Origin: Hydrogenophaga sp.
GTDB taxonomy: Bacteria > Pseudomonadota > Gammaproteobacteria > Burkholderiales > Burkholderiaceae_C
NCBI GenBank assembly: GCA_018993155.1
Contig: JAGKSX010000056.1
Coordinates: 1 to 32,352, forward strand
Reading direction: 5' to 3'
DNA: 32,352 nt
The position numbers and the translations under genes were made by a program. The notes under the pieces were generated by a model that saw only the letters and a program-made list of their open reading frames with translations, was not told the DNA's origin and ran no database searches. Of the stretch, positions 15,757-23,828 are shown one piece after another (the stretch's first letter is position 1; every line of letters starts with the position of its first letter).

Positions 15757-16770
15757 TTACTTCTTGGTGTAGATCTGGTCGAAGCTGCCACCGTCGGAGA
15801 AATGGACCTTGGCCGCTTTCTCCCAGCCGCCGAAGGTGTCCTCGATCTTGAACAGGTTGATCTTGGGCAGTTGCTTGGCGTACTTGGCCTGGGCCTTGGC
15901 CGAGGTCGGGCGGTAGAAGTGCTTGCCGATGATGTCCTGCGCCTCTTCGGTGTACAGGAACTCCAGGTAGGCCTGGGCCACGGCGCGCGTGCCCTTCTTG
16001 TCGACGTTCTTGTCGACGATGGTCACGGCCGGCTCGGCCAGGATGGACAGCGAGGGGTAGACGAAGTCGACCTTGTTGCCGAATTCCTTCTCCAGAAGGT
16101 AGGCCTCGTTTTCCCAGGCGATCAGCACGTCGCCCTGGTTGCGCTGCGAGAAGGTGATGGTGGAGCCGCGCGCGCCGGTGTCGAGCACGGGCACGTTGTT
16201 GTAGAGCTTGCCCACGAACTCCTTGGCCTTGTCGTCGCTGCCGTACTTGCGCTTGGCGAATTCCCAGGCGGCGAGGTAGTTCCAGCGCGCGCCGCCGGAG
16301 GTCTTGGGGTTGGGGGTGATGACCTTGACGTCGGGGCGGATCAGGTCGTCCCAGTCCTTGATGTTCTTGGGGTTGCCCGCGCGGGTCACGAGCACGATGG
16401 TGGAGGCGTAGGGCGTGCTGTTGAGCGGCAGGCGCTTCTGCCAGTCCTTGGGGATCCAGTTGCCGTGGTCGTGCAGGGCGTCGGTGTCGCCGGCCAGGGC
16501 CAGGGTGGCCACGTCGGCGTCCAGGCCGTCGATGATGGAGCGGGCCTGTTTGCCCGAGCCGCCGTGGCTTTGCTTGATGCTCACGTCCTGGCCGGTCTTG
16601 GCCTTCCAGAACTTGGTGAAGGCGGCGTTGTACTCGACGTAGAGCTCGCGCGTCGGGTCGTACGACACGTTGAGCAGGGTCACCGGCGCGGGCTGGGCCA
16701 CGGCGGTGAGCGCGCTGGCGGTGAGGGCGGTGGCAGCGAAGGCCTGGATCAGTTGGCGGCGGGTGGTCAT
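15757..16770 (-). CDS. sbp: Periplasmic sulfate/thiosulfate-binding protein
   Basis: This 337-residue binding protein of the Sbp/CysP family captures sulfate or thiosulfate for a CysTWA transporter. Family motifs are [68 protein letters not shown], and [29 protein letters not shown]. The signal [22 protein letters not shown] is Tat-like. I prefer the ATG at 16770, with AGGAAC just before it, over the in-frame ATG at 16782. No sulfate permease or ATPase genes occur in the window, so the partners must be elsewhere. It is the first gene of the long sulfur block. Confidence 0.92.
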   Translation of the reverse strand: MTTRRQLIQAFAATALTASALTAVAQPAPVTLLNVSYDPTRELYVEYNAAFTKFWKAKTGQDVSIKQSHGGSGKQARSIIDGLDADVATLALAGDTDALHDHGNWIPKDWQKRLPLNSTPYASTIVLVTRAGNPKNIKDWDDLIRPDVKVITPNPKTSGGARWNYLAAWEFAKRKYGSDDKAKEFVGKLYNNVPVLDTGARGSTITFSQRNQGDVLIAWENEAYLLEKEFGNKVDFVYPSLSILAEPAVTIVDKNVDKKGTRAVAQAYLEFLYTEEAQDIIGKHFYRPTSAKAQAKYAKQLPKINLFKIEDTFGGWEKAAKVHFSDGGSFDQIYTKK

Positions 16771-16861
16771 GTCGTTCCTCATGGGGATGCGTTGAAGGGA
16801 TGCCGGATGATCCTTTCAAAGCCACGGATAAGGAACGAATGGTTTTTTGGTTGTTTATTAC
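16771..16861 (-). promoter_or_regulatory. AT-rich upstream region of the sulfur block (candidate CysB-controlled promoter region)
   Basis: This 91-base gap is one of the few AT-rich tracts in the window (16840-16861 especially). It lies upstream of the first gene of the sulfur block. I cannot assign -35 and -10 boxes with confidence; activator-dependent CysB promoters often lack a good -35. Call rests on composition and position only. Confidence 0.35.
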
Positions 16862-17785
16862 TTAAACATCTGAGCTGACGTTGTCCTCGGCCGATCCACG
16901 CCGGATCGAGCGAAAGCCCTGGCGGATGCGCTCGACCAGCGCCTGTTCCAGCGCCGAGCTGGGGAAGTTCGGGTTGCGCACCATGTACACCTTGCTCGAA
17001 GGCGCTTTCCTGACCGGGCGGAACGCCAGCCGGTCGTGCGGCCAGGCGCGCGCGGTCAGGCTGTCGACCACCGCCACGCCGGCGCCGGCCGCCGCCAGCG
17101 CGCAGGCGACCTGGCCGGAGCGCACTTCGATGCGCTGGCGGCCCGGGTCGATGGCGCGCGGGTAGGCCTGGGCCACCATGCGGCCCTGCGGCGTGTCGGG
17201 GCTGAAGGCGATCAGCGGCTCCTTCACGATCTCGCGCAGCGAGACCGCGCTTTCCTGCTCGAAGCGGTGGCCTTTCTGGAACACGCAACTCAGCGACCAC
17301 GAGCCGATGGCTTCGGTGACCAGGGGCGGGTGGTCGATGGGCAGGCTGCTGAAGCCCACGTCGGCCTCGCCGATGGAGAGCAGGCGCACCATCTCGCGCA
17401 CCAGCTGCGATTCCACATAGAAGCGCGAGTCCGGGTAGCGGGCCGAGAGCGAGGCCACCGCCTCGGGAACGATTTCCAGCAGCAGGCTGGGCGTGGCCAG
17501 CACGCGCACGGCCAGCCCGCCGCCGGACTTCAGGGCCTGGGCCCGCGCGTCGATGCGCTGCACGCCGCGGTAGACCTGCTCGACCTCGGCGTACAGCGCG
17601 TGCGCCTCGGGCGTGGGCTTGAGCCGGCCCTTGCCGCGCTCGAACAGGTTCACGCCGAGCTGCAGCTCGACGTGGCCGATCATGCGGCTGATGCCGGGCT
17701 GCGAGACGTGCAGCAGCCGGGCCGCGTCGGCGGTCGATCCGGTCAACATGGTGGCGCGGAACACCTCGATCTGCCGCAGGTTCAT
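16862..17785 (-). CDS. LysR-family regulator 1 of the mirror island
   Basis: This 307-residue LysR regulator has the N-terminal helix-turn-helix MNLRQIEVFRATMLTGSTAD followed by AARLLHVSQPGISRMIGHVE and LQLGVNLFERGKGRL. The effector domain spans roughly residues 90-300. It is the same length as, and in its DNA-binding half nearly identical to, the regulator at 23829-24752. I start at the ATG at 17785 (ribosome site AAAGGA), not at the in-frame ATG at 17827, which would lie beyond the operator. It is divergent from the Bug gene at 17901, with a TAAC-N5-GTTA dyad between them, so control of that operon and of itself is expected. Confidence 0.92.
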   Translation of the reverse strand: MNLRQIEVFRATMLTGSTADAARLLHVSQPGISRMIGHVELQLGVNLFERGKGRLKPTPEAHALYAEVEQVYRGVQRIDARAQALKSGGGLAVRVLATPSLLLEIVPEAVASLSARYPDSRFYVESQLVREMVRLLSIGEADVGFSSLPIDHPPLVTEAIGSWSLSCVFQKGHRFEQESAVSLREIVKEPLIAFSPDTPQGRMVAQAYPRAIDPGRQRIEVRSGQVACALAAAGAGVAVVDSLTARAWPHDRLAFRPVRKAPSSKVYMVRNPNFPSSALEQALVERIRQGFRSIRRGSAEDNVSSDV

Positions 17786-17802
17786 GGCCGTCCTTTCAAG
17801 CG

Positions 17803-17817
17803 ATAACAGCATGTTAT
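17803..17817. promoter_or_regulatory. LysR-type operator (T-N11-A dyad) of regulator 1
   Basis: The sequence ATAACAGCATGTTAT is a perfect dyad with 6-base arms and contains T-N11-A (17804-17816), the classic LysR box. Its centre is about 64 bases upstream of the predicted start of transcription of the Bug operon and 25 bases upstream of the regulator's own start codon. The same TAAC-N5-GTTA pattern occurs at 23793-23807. Confidence 0.75.
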
Positions 17818-17838
17818 TGCATGCCATCGAATTGGTAT

Positions 17839-17867
17839 TTGCCTGTTAGGGGTGCGGTTTCTACGAT
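17839..17867 (+). promoter_or_regulatory. Candidate promoter of the Bug1-FAD1-AroE-like operon
   Basis: TTGCCT (17839-17844) and TACGAT (17862-17867) are 17 bases apart. The predicted start of transcription near 17874 leaves a short leader containing the GGAGA ribosome site. Geometry relative to the operator matches that of the promoter at 23743-23772. Confidence 0.5.
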
Positions 17868-17900
17868 GCCGGCTTCCGACACCGATCCTGGAGACAACAC

Positions 17901-18914
17901 ATGACCTCGCCTTCCGCTTCTTCCTCGTCCCTCGTGCGCCGCCGCGCGCTGCTCTCGGGCGCTGCCGCATTGGGCTGCGCCGCTGCCGTCTGGCCCCAGG
18001 GTGTGCTCGCGCAGTCGGCCTGGCCTTCGCGCCCGGTGCGCATCATCGTGCCCTTCGCCCCCGGTGGCGGCGCCGACAGCTCGGCGCGCGTGCTGGCCGA
18101 GCTGTTCGCGGCCCAGCTGGGCCAGGGCGTGATCGTGGAGAACAAGCCCGGCGCGGGCAGCGCCGTGGGCGTGAACGCCGCCGCGCAGAGCAAGGACGGC
18201 CACACCCTGCTGATGGGCAGCAACAGCATGGTGATCAATCCCTCGCTGATCCCCAACATCGGCTACGACGTGGCGCGCGACTTCGATGCCGTGGGCATGG
18301 TCTCGGCCCAGCCGCTGGTGCTGGTGGTGCCGGCCAACTCGCCGCTCAAGAGCTTTGCCGAGGTGGTCGCCGAAGCCAAGGCCAAGCCCGGTCAGCTCAT
18401 GGCGGGCAACAGCGGCAACGGCACGCTGGCGCACCTCGCGTCTGAAATCTTCGCCAGCCAGACCGGTACGACGATCACCCCGGTGCCTTACAAGGGCGAG
18501 AGCGCGCTCATGCCCGACCTGATGGGCGGCCTGGTCTCGCTGGGTTTCCTGAACCTGCCCAGCGTGATCGCGAACATCCGCTCGGGCCGGCTGCGCGCGC
18601 TGGCCGTGTCCTCGCCGAAGGAAGTGCCGGAGCTGCCGGGTGTGCCCACCTTCCGCTCGCTCAACCAGCCCAGCCTGGAAGTGCAGGGCTGGGCCGCGCT
18701 GTTCGCGCCCAAGGATTCGATTCCCGCCGAGGGCCTGGCCAGGCTGGAGAAGCTGCTGGCCCAGGCACTGGCCTCGGACGCGGTGAAGAGCCGCTTCGCC
18801 ACGCTGGCCGTGTCGCCGGTGAGCCAGAGCCGCGCGGAGACCGTGAAGTTCATGAAGGCCGAGACCGAGCGCTACGCCGCCGTGATCAAGGCGCGCGGCA
18901 TCAAGGCGGAGTGA
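17901..18914 (+). CDS. Bug/TctC-family periplasmic solute-binding protein 1
   Basis: This 337-residue protein is of the tripartite tricarboxylate receptor (Bug) family, which binds carboxylates and other small acids in the periplasm. A Tat-type signal (VRRRALLSGAAALGCAAAVWPQGVLAQ) precedes the core WPSRPVRIIVPFAPGGGADSSARVLAE, GVIVENKPGAGSAVGVNAAAQSKDGHTLLMG, and VPYKGESALMPDLMGGLV. Membrane partners TctA and TctB are not in the window; Bug proteins are commonly orphans in Burkholderiales. It starts at the ATG after GGAGA and ends in a GTGA overlap with the FAD oxidoreductase gene, so its ligand is probably that enzyme's substrate or a precursor of it. Confidence 0.92.
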   Translation: MTSPSASSSSLVRRRALLSGAAALGCAAAVWPQGVLAQSAWPSRPVRIIVPFAPGGGADSSARVLAELFAAQLGQGVIVENKPGAGSAVGVNAAAQSKDGHTLLMGSNSMVINPSLIPNIGYDVARDFDAVGMVSAQPLVLVVPANSPLKSFAEVVAEAKAKPGQLMAGNSGNGTLAHLASEIFASQTGTTITPVPYKGESALMPDLMGGLVSLGFLNLPSVIANIRSGRLRALAVSSPKEVPELPGVPTFRSLNQPSLEVQGWAALFAPKDSIPAEGLARLEKLLAQALASDAVKSRFATLAVSPVSQSRAETVKFMKAETERYAAVIKARGIKAE

Positions 18915-20221
18915 ACGTGAGCCCTGCCAACGGACGGGCACCGATGACGGTGGATGTGCTGGTGTGCGGCGGCGGTGTCGCCGGCACCATGGCGGCCGTG
19001 GCCGCGGCGCGCCAGGGCGCTTCGGTGCTGCTGGTGGAGCGCTACGGCTTCCTGGGCGGCAACGCCACGGGCGGGGCCGTGGCCCAGTTCAACAGCTGGC
19101 AGACCGAGAACGGCCGCCGCGTGATCGCCGGGCTGGCCAGCGAGGTGGTGGAGCGGCTGCGCGCCTACCAGGCGGCCGGCGAGCACGAGGTCTTCGTGAT
19201 GTCCACCGGCCACCGCATGGACCGCGTGGCGTACGCGCCCGAGGTGCTCAAGCTGGTGCTCGACGACCTCGTGACCGAAGCCGGCGTGCAGCCCATGCTG
19301 CACGCCAACGTGTGCGACGTGGTGCGCGAGGGCGATCGCATTCGCGCCGTGCGCCTGCTCACCAAGAGCGGCGTGATCGAGGTGAACCCGCGCGTGGTGA
19401 TCGACACCTCGGGCGACATCGACGTGCTGCACCGCGCGGGCGCGGACTTCCTGGAACTGGACGCGGGCGATGCCCTGCAGCCGGCCACCATGATGTTCCG
19501 CTTCGGCCCGATCGACTTCGCGCGCTTCGACGCGCTGGCGCCGGCCGAGGTGCAGGCCCTGGCGCGCCAGGGTTACGACAGCGGCGAGCTGGCGCGGGCC
19601 GCGCTGCACTCGTCGCGCGACCCGTATTCCCACGACGGCTGGTTCAACATCAGCCGCCTGGGTATCGATGCCACCGACGCCGGGGCACTCAGCCGCGCCG
19701 AGATCGACGGCCGCCGCCAGGCCTGGAAAGCCGCGGCCTACCTGCGGCGCGCCGTGCCCGGCTGCGAGGGCGGCCGCCTGCAGGCCTTTGCCACCCAGGT
19801 CGGCATCCGCGAGACGCGGCGCGTGCAGGGCGACCACGTGCTCACGGCCGAGGAACTGCTGCAGCCCGCGAGCTTCGCCGACGGCATCGCCTGTGGCGCC
19901 TACCCGATCGACATCCACCCCGCCGCCGGCGGTGAGCTGATCTACTCGGGCCTGGGCGCGGACCACGCCTACCAGATTCCCTACCGCAGCCTGATCCCGT
20001 CGGGCCTGTCGAACGCGCTGGTGGCCGGACGGGGCATCTCGGCCACGCACGCCGCGCTGGCCGCGATCCGCGTCATGACGATCTCGATGGCGGTCGGCCA
20101 GGCCGCCGGCACCGCCGCCGCCATGGCCTGCCGGGCCGAGGGGGCGCCGGATGTGCGCGCCGTGGACGCGGCGGCGCTGCGCGCCAGCCTGGTCGCGCAA
20201 GGTTCGCTGGTGGGCGGTTGA
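18911..20221 (+). CDS. FAD-dependent oxidoreductase 1 (PF12831-type)
   Basis: This 436-residue flavoprotein has an N-terminal Rossmann FAD site, VDVLVCGGGVAGTMAAVAAARQG, then VLLVERYGFLGGNATGGAV, typical of the FAD_oxidored family (PF12831). VVIDTSGDIDVLHRAGA is the second dinucleotide-fold strand, and the C-terminal SNALVAGRGISATHAALAAIRVM with SMAVGQAAGTAAAMA closes the FAD domain. No signal peptide is visible, so it is cytoplasmic. The substrate is unknown. The start is likely a GTG at 18911 in a GTGA overlap with the Bug gene; an ATG at 18944 (MTVDVLV) is an alternative closer to the family start. It ends in a TTGA overlap with the next gene. Confidence 0.88.
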   Translation: MNVSPANGRAPMTVDVLVCGGGVAGTMAAVAAARQGASVLLVERYGFLGGNATGGAVAQFNSWQTENGRRVIAGLASEVVERLRAYQAAGEHEVFVMSTGHRMDRVAYAPEVLKLVLDDLVTEAGVQPMLHANVCDVVREGDRIRAVRLLTKSGVIEVNPRVVIDTSGDIDVLHRAGADFLELDAGDALQPATMMFRFGPIDFARFDALAPAEVQALARQGYDSGELARAALHSSRDPYSHDGWFNISRLGIDATDAGALSRAEIDGRRQAWKAAAYLRRAVPGCEGGRLQAFATQVGIRETRRVQGDHVLTAEELLQPASFADGIACGAYPIDIHPAAGGELIYSGLGADHAYQIPYRSLIPSGLSNALVAGRGISATHAALAAIRVMTISMAVGQAAGTAAAMACRAEGAPDVRAVDAAALRASLVAQGSLVGG

Positions 20222-21060
20222 GCGTGCGCATCGATGGCCGCACCGAGCTGATCGCCCTCATCGGCCACCCGACCCACACGGTCAAGTCGCCGATGATCTA
20301 CAACCCGTTTTTCGAAGCAGCCGGCATCAACGCCCTGGTGATGCCCATGGGCTGCCGGCCCGGGCACTTCGCCGCGCTGATGCGCAGCCTGTTCGCGCTG
20401 GAGAACACGCGCGGCGCGCTGATCACCATGCCGCACAAGGTCGCCACCCTGTCGCTGCTGGACGAGGCCAGCGTGGCCGTGAAGGTGGCGGGCTCCTGCA
20501 ACGCAGTCAAACGCACCGGGGACGGCCGCCTGGTGGGCGACCTGTTCGACGGCGAAGGCTTCGTGCGCGGCGTGCGCCGCAAGGGCCTGGCGCTGGCGGG
20601 TGCGAGCGCGCTGGTGGTGGGCAGCGGTGGGGTGGGTTGTGCCATCGCGGCCTCGCTGGCCGGGGCGGGCGTGGGCACGCTGGCACTGTTCGACGCGAAC
20701 GAAGCCTCGGCCCAGGGGCTGGCCGAGCGCCTGCGCCGGCACCACCCTGCATTGCAGGTGCAGGTGGGCAACAAGGACCCCCAAGGCGTCGACCTCGTGG
20801 TCAACGCCACGCCGCTGGGCATGAACGCGGGCGACCCCTTGCCACTGGACGTGGATCGCCTCTCGCCCCACACGCTGGTGGGCGAGGTGGTGATGAAGGC
20901 CGAGATGACGCCGCTGCTGCAGGCCGCGCGGGCCCGGGGCTGCGCGGTCCAGATCGGCACCGACATGCTGTTCGAGCAGATCCCGGCCTACCTGGAGTTC
21001 TTCGGCCTGCCCACGGCGACGGCGGACCAGCTGCGCGCGACCGCGCGGCTGGCCTACTGA
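20218..21060 (+). CDS. AroE-like shikimate/quinate dehydrogenase family protein
   Basis: This 280-residue protein resembles shikimate dehydrogenase, which reduces 3-dehydroshikimate with NADPH. Visible motifs are IALIGHPTHTVKSPMIYN, the catalytic lysine in ALITMPHKVATLS, GSCNAVKRTGDGRLVGDLFDGEGF, the nucleotide loop VVGSGGVGCAIA, and VVNATPLGMN. Two shikimate-contact motifs deviate: SLSP reads VKSP, and the usual NTD before GxGF reads LFD, although the catalytic Asp remains. This suggests a different hydroaromatic or hydroxy-acid substrate and not a housekeeping AroE role. The start is a TTG at 20218 overlapping the previous stop, or a GTG at 20224. Its stop faces the FAD2 stop, 10 bases away. 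Confidence 0.85.
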   Translation: MSVRIDGRTELIALIGHPTHTVKSPMIYNPFFEAAGINALVMPMGCRPGHFAALMRSLFALENTRGALITMPHKVATLSLLDEASVAVKVAGSCNAVKRTGDGRLVGDLFDGEGFVRGVRRKGLALAGASALVVGSGGVGCAIAASLAGAGVGTLALFDANEASAQGLAERLRRHHPALQVQVGNKDPQGVDLVVNATPLGMNAGDPLPLDVDRLSPHTLVGEVVMKAEMTPLLQAARARGCAVQIGTDMLFEQIPAYLEFFGLPTATADQLRATARLAY

Positions 21061-21070
21061 GGGCCGCCGC

Positions 21071-22711
21071 TCACGCGCGGGCGGCGGCGTGCTGGTAGCC
21101 GGTGCGCAGCAGCGGGGTGAGGGCACCGAAGCGCGGCCACTCCAGCAGCACACCTTGCGCTTGCAGCAGCCGCTGGAAGTCCTGCAGCAGCTCGGGTTGG
21201 GCGCGCACCGCGCGTGGCGGTTCGGCCTGTTGCAAGGCGAAGGCGGCGAGCGAGCCTGCGGCTTCGCCGATGCTCCATTCGGTGGCGTGTTCGCGGTAGG
21301 CGCCGTTGGTCACGCGCGTGGTGCCGAGGTTCTTGCAGGCCGGCAACAGGTTCTCCACCCGCTGCGGCAGCAGGGCGCCCAGCGGAATCTGGAACGGGTA
21401 CGCGTCGATGTCCACCGTGTTGCGCCCGCGCGTGCTGGGGTGCAGGTCGATGCGGTAGGCGCCGATACCCACGCTGTCGAAGAAGCGCTCCGCGCCGTCC
21501 TGCCCCGGCCGCGCGGCCACGCCGATGTGCTGTTCGAGCACCGTGAACTCGGCCTGGATGCGCCGGCCTTCGCGCCAGTAGACCTGCTGGGCCATGCCGT
21601 CTTCGGTGCCCAGCACGTCGCCTCGCAGGCGCAGGCCCGGGTAGCCCACACCGCCGTCGTGGCGCGGGGCCTCGGTCTGCATCCAGTAGAAGAAGCCCAG
21701 GCTGAACTGCTTGGCTTGCCGCAGCGCGTGCTGCTCCTCGGCCTCGGACACGCCGATCAGCGGCTGTTCCCAATAGTCCATCTGCGGCCAGTTGGCCAGC
21801 GTGATGTCGCTCTCGTAGGTGCCGGGCTGGAAGTGGCCACGCCAGGCGATGCGGCGCGCGTGCCAGAGGTCGTACACGCCGGGCGCATCGGTGTCGCCCG
21901 CGAACAGCGCGCGGGTGCGCGGCTGGTGGGTGACGAAGTCCGACAGCGTCCAGCTGTACTGGGCGTTGGGCCAGCAGTCCAGCTGCAGGGTGCGAAAGCG
22001 CTCGTAGCCCTCGGGCTTGTCGATCACGTGGTGCTCGCCGGGGCGGTGCTCCATGGCGAAGCACCAGGTCACGGCCTGCTGGTCCATCGGGTCGGCCTCG
22101 GGCAGGGCATGCGGCTCCTGCGTGACCGACTGCGCCTCGGCGCCCAGCACGTGCTCCGCGCCGGCCTGTTCCAGCAGTTCGCCGGTTTCGGTGGCGTCGA
22201 TGAAGAGTTGCGCCTGCAACACGCCCTCGCGGCCCGTTCGCAGGTCGCGCAGTTCCAGCGCCCTGAGCCGGTCGCCTTCGCTGTGCGCGCGTTGCACGCG
22301 GTGCTGGCGCAGCACGCGCAACCGGCCGTCGTGTTCCCAGGGCGCGAGCAGTTCGTCGATCACCTTGGCGGCCACCCAGGGCTCGTGGCACAGGGTGCTC
22401 ACGTTGCCCTGGCCCGGGTTCAGGCAAAGCGTGCGCCGCGCCTCGGGCGTCAGCGGCAGGTGCAGGCGGTAGTGCTCGCGAATGGCGCGGCGCAGCTGCG
22501 AGTAGCTTTGCGAGGCGTGCAGCGATTCGATCCACGGGTACTCGTCGGGCGGCACGGCCTGGGCCGTGAGCTGCCCGCCGAGCCACTGCAGCGCCTCCAC
22601 CAGCACCACGCGCCGGCCCAGCCTCAGCGCGGCCAGCGCCGCCGACACCCCGCCCAGGCCGCCACCGACGATGGCGACCTCCGTGCTCCAACCGCTTGCC
22701 GTCACCGCCAT
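21071..22711 (-). CDS. FAD-dependent oxidoreductase 2 (PF12831-type, long form)
   Basis: This 546-residue flavoprotein is of the same broad family as the enzyme at 18911-20221 but is longer. The FAD site reads VAIVGGGLGGVSAALAALRLG, followed by VVLVEALQWLGGQLTAQAV. LFIDATETGELLEQAGAEHVLG and IDAYPFQIPLGALLPQRVENLLPACKNLG with NGAYREHATEWSIGEAAGSLAAFAL are typical of the long PF12831 proteins. It carries an extra middle region rich in Trp and Tyr. There is no signal peptide. I start at the ATG at 22711, two bases after the Bug2 stop; the open frame continues to 23644 inside Bug2 in another frame and is not used. The substrate is unknown. Confidence 0.87.
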   Translation of the reverse strand: MAVTASGWSTEVAIVGGGLGGVSAALAALRLGRRVVLVEALQWLGGQLTAQAVPPDEYPWIESLHASQSYSQLRRAIREHYRLHLPLTPEARRTLCLNPGQGNVSTLCHEPWVAAKVIDELLAPWEHDGRLRVLRQHRVQRAHSEGDRLRALELRDLRTGREGVLQAQLFIDATETGELLEQAGAEHVLGAEAQSVTQEPHALPEADPMDQQAVTWCFAMEHRPGEHHVIDKPEGYERFRTLQLDCWPNAQYSWTLSDFVTHQPRTRALFAGDTDAPGVYDLWHARRIAWRGHFQPGTYESDITLANWPQMDYWEQPLIGVSEAEEQHALRQAKQFSLGFFYWMQTEAPRHDGGVGYPGLRLRGDVLGTEDGMAQQVYWREGRRIQAEFTVLEQHIGVAARPGQDGAERFFDSVGIGAYRIDLHPSTRGRNTVDIDAYPFQIPLGALLPQRVENLLPACKNLGTTRVTNGAYREHATEWSIGEAAGSLAAFALQQAEPPRAVRAQPELLQDFQRLLQAQGVLLEWPRFGALTPLLRTGYQHAAARA

Positions 22712-22713
22712 GC

Positions 22714-23697
22714 TCACTCCACCTTGATGCCCATGCGTCGGATCGCTTCGCCGTAGCGCTGCGTGTCCGAGGCGATCAGTTTCTGGAACTCGGCCGGCGT
22801 GCCGCCGCCGGACTCCAGGCCGAGGCCGCTCAGGCGCTCGCGCAGTTCGGGCTGTTGCAGCGCGGCGTTGAGCTCGCGGTTGAGGCGCTCGACCACGGCG
22901 GCGGGGGTGCCTGCCGGCGCGAGCACGCCGAACCAGCCGATCACTTCGAAGTCGCGGATGCCTTGTTCGATCACCGTGGGCACGTCGGGCAGTGCGCTGC
23001 TGCGGGTGCGGGTGGTCACGGCCAGCGCGCGCAGCTTGCCCGACTGGATGTGGGGCAGGGCGCTGGAGGGAATCTCGAAGCCGACCTGCACCTCGCCCGA
23101 CAGCAGCGCGGTGAGCGCCGGGCCCGAGCCTCGGTAGGGCACCTGGACCATGTCGGTGCCGGTGTCCTTCTTCAGGAACTCGGCCGCCAGCGCGGTGGTG
23201 GTCGCGCCACCGCCGCCGGCCGCGTAGTTCAGCGTGCCGGGCGCCTTGCGCGCGGCGTCGAGCAGTTCGCCGAGCGATTTCCAGGGCTGGGCGGCGGGGG
23301 CCACCACCACCACCGGCGTGGCCGCGAGCTTGATCACCGGGGTGAAGGCCTTGATCGGGTCGTAGCGCAGCGTGGGGTAGAGCGCGCCGCTGCCGGCGTG
23401 GCCGCTGGTCACCAGCAGCAGGGTGTGGCCGTCGGGCGCGGCCGAGGCCACGGCGGCGGCGGCGATGGTGCCGCCCGCGCCGGGCTTGTTGTCCACCACC
23501 ACGGGCTGCCCGAGCACGCCGGTGAGTTTCTGCGAGATGGCGCGCGCCAGGATGTCGGCCGAGCCGCCGGCGGCAAAACCCACGGTGAGGGTGACGGGCT
23601 TGGCGGGCCAGGCCTGGGCCTGGGCCAGCAGGGCGGTCGAGCACAGGGCGGCGGCGAGGGCGGGGCGCGCCAGGGCGCGCCGGTGAAGCTTGAACAT
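22714..23697 (-). CDS. Bug/TctC-family periplasmic solute-binding protein 2
   Basis: This 327-residue tripartite tricarboxylate receptor-type protein has a Sec signal (about 29 residues ending LLAQAQA), then WPAKPVTLTVGFAAGGSADILARAISQ, VVVDNKPGAGGTIAAAAVASAAPDGHTLLLV, MVQVPYRGSGPALTALLSGEVQVGFE and the C-terminal GIKVE. It is divergent from regulator 2 and is followed directly by FAD oxidoreductase 2. This repeats the LysR-Bug-FAD arrangement on the left arm of the island. TctA/TctB membrane partners are absent from the window. Confidence 0.92.
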   Translation of the reverse strand: MFKLHRRALARPALAAALCSTALLAQAQAWPAKPVTLTVGFAAGGSADILARAISQKLTGVLGQPVVVDNKPGAGGTIAAAAVASAAPDGHTLLLVTSGHAGSGALYPTLRYDPIKAFTPVIKLAATPVVVVAPAAQPWKSLGELLDAARKAPGTLNYAAGGGGATTTALAAEFLKKDTGTDMVQVPYRGSGPALTALLSGEVQVGFEIPSSALPHIQSGKLRALAVTTRTRSSALPDVPTVIEQGIRDFEVIGWFGVLAPAGTPAAVVERLNRELNAALQQPELRERLSGLGLESGGGTPAEFQKLIASDTQRYGEAIRRMGIKVE

Positions 23698-23742
23698 GTC
23701 TTGTCTCCTGAATGAATCCCGGTGTTCGGGCCGAGTGGGGAG

Positions 23743-23772
23743 ATGCTAGGAGGGGTGCTCCATACGATCCAA
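23743..23772 (-). promoter_or_regulatory. Candidate promoter of the Bug2-FAD2 operon
   Basis: On the minus strand TTGGAT (23772-23767) and TAGCAT (23748-23743) are 18 bases apart. The predicted start of transcription near 23736 places the centre of the operator at about -64, equal to the left-arm promoter. Confidence 0.5.
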
Positions 23773-23792
23773 TACTTTTCTGCCAGTTCTGA

Positions 23793-23807
23793 ATAACACG
23801 GGGTTAT
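23793..23807. promoter_or_regulatory. LysR-type operator (T-N11-A dyad) of regulator 2
   Basis: The sequence ATAACACGGGGTTAT is a dyad with 5-base arms (ATAAC/GTTAT) and T-N11-A at 23794-23806. It matches the TAAC-N5-GTTA pattern at 17803-17817, and the five central bases differ, as expected for a protein-contacted dyad with a free spacer. Confidence 0.72.
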
Positions 23808-23828
23808 GCGTGGGCGACAATGCGGCCC

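Noticed and set aside
16771-16861. A riboswitch or terminator between LysR1 and sbp
   Set aside because: No hairpin with a U-tract and no SAM-type or other riboswitch core could be recognised; only AT-rich composition is notable.
22712-23644. N-terminal extension of FAD oxidoreductase 2 by about 311 residues
   Set aside because: The extension is an alternate frame of the Bug2 gene, with no motif; the FAD site begins a few residues after the ATG at 22711.
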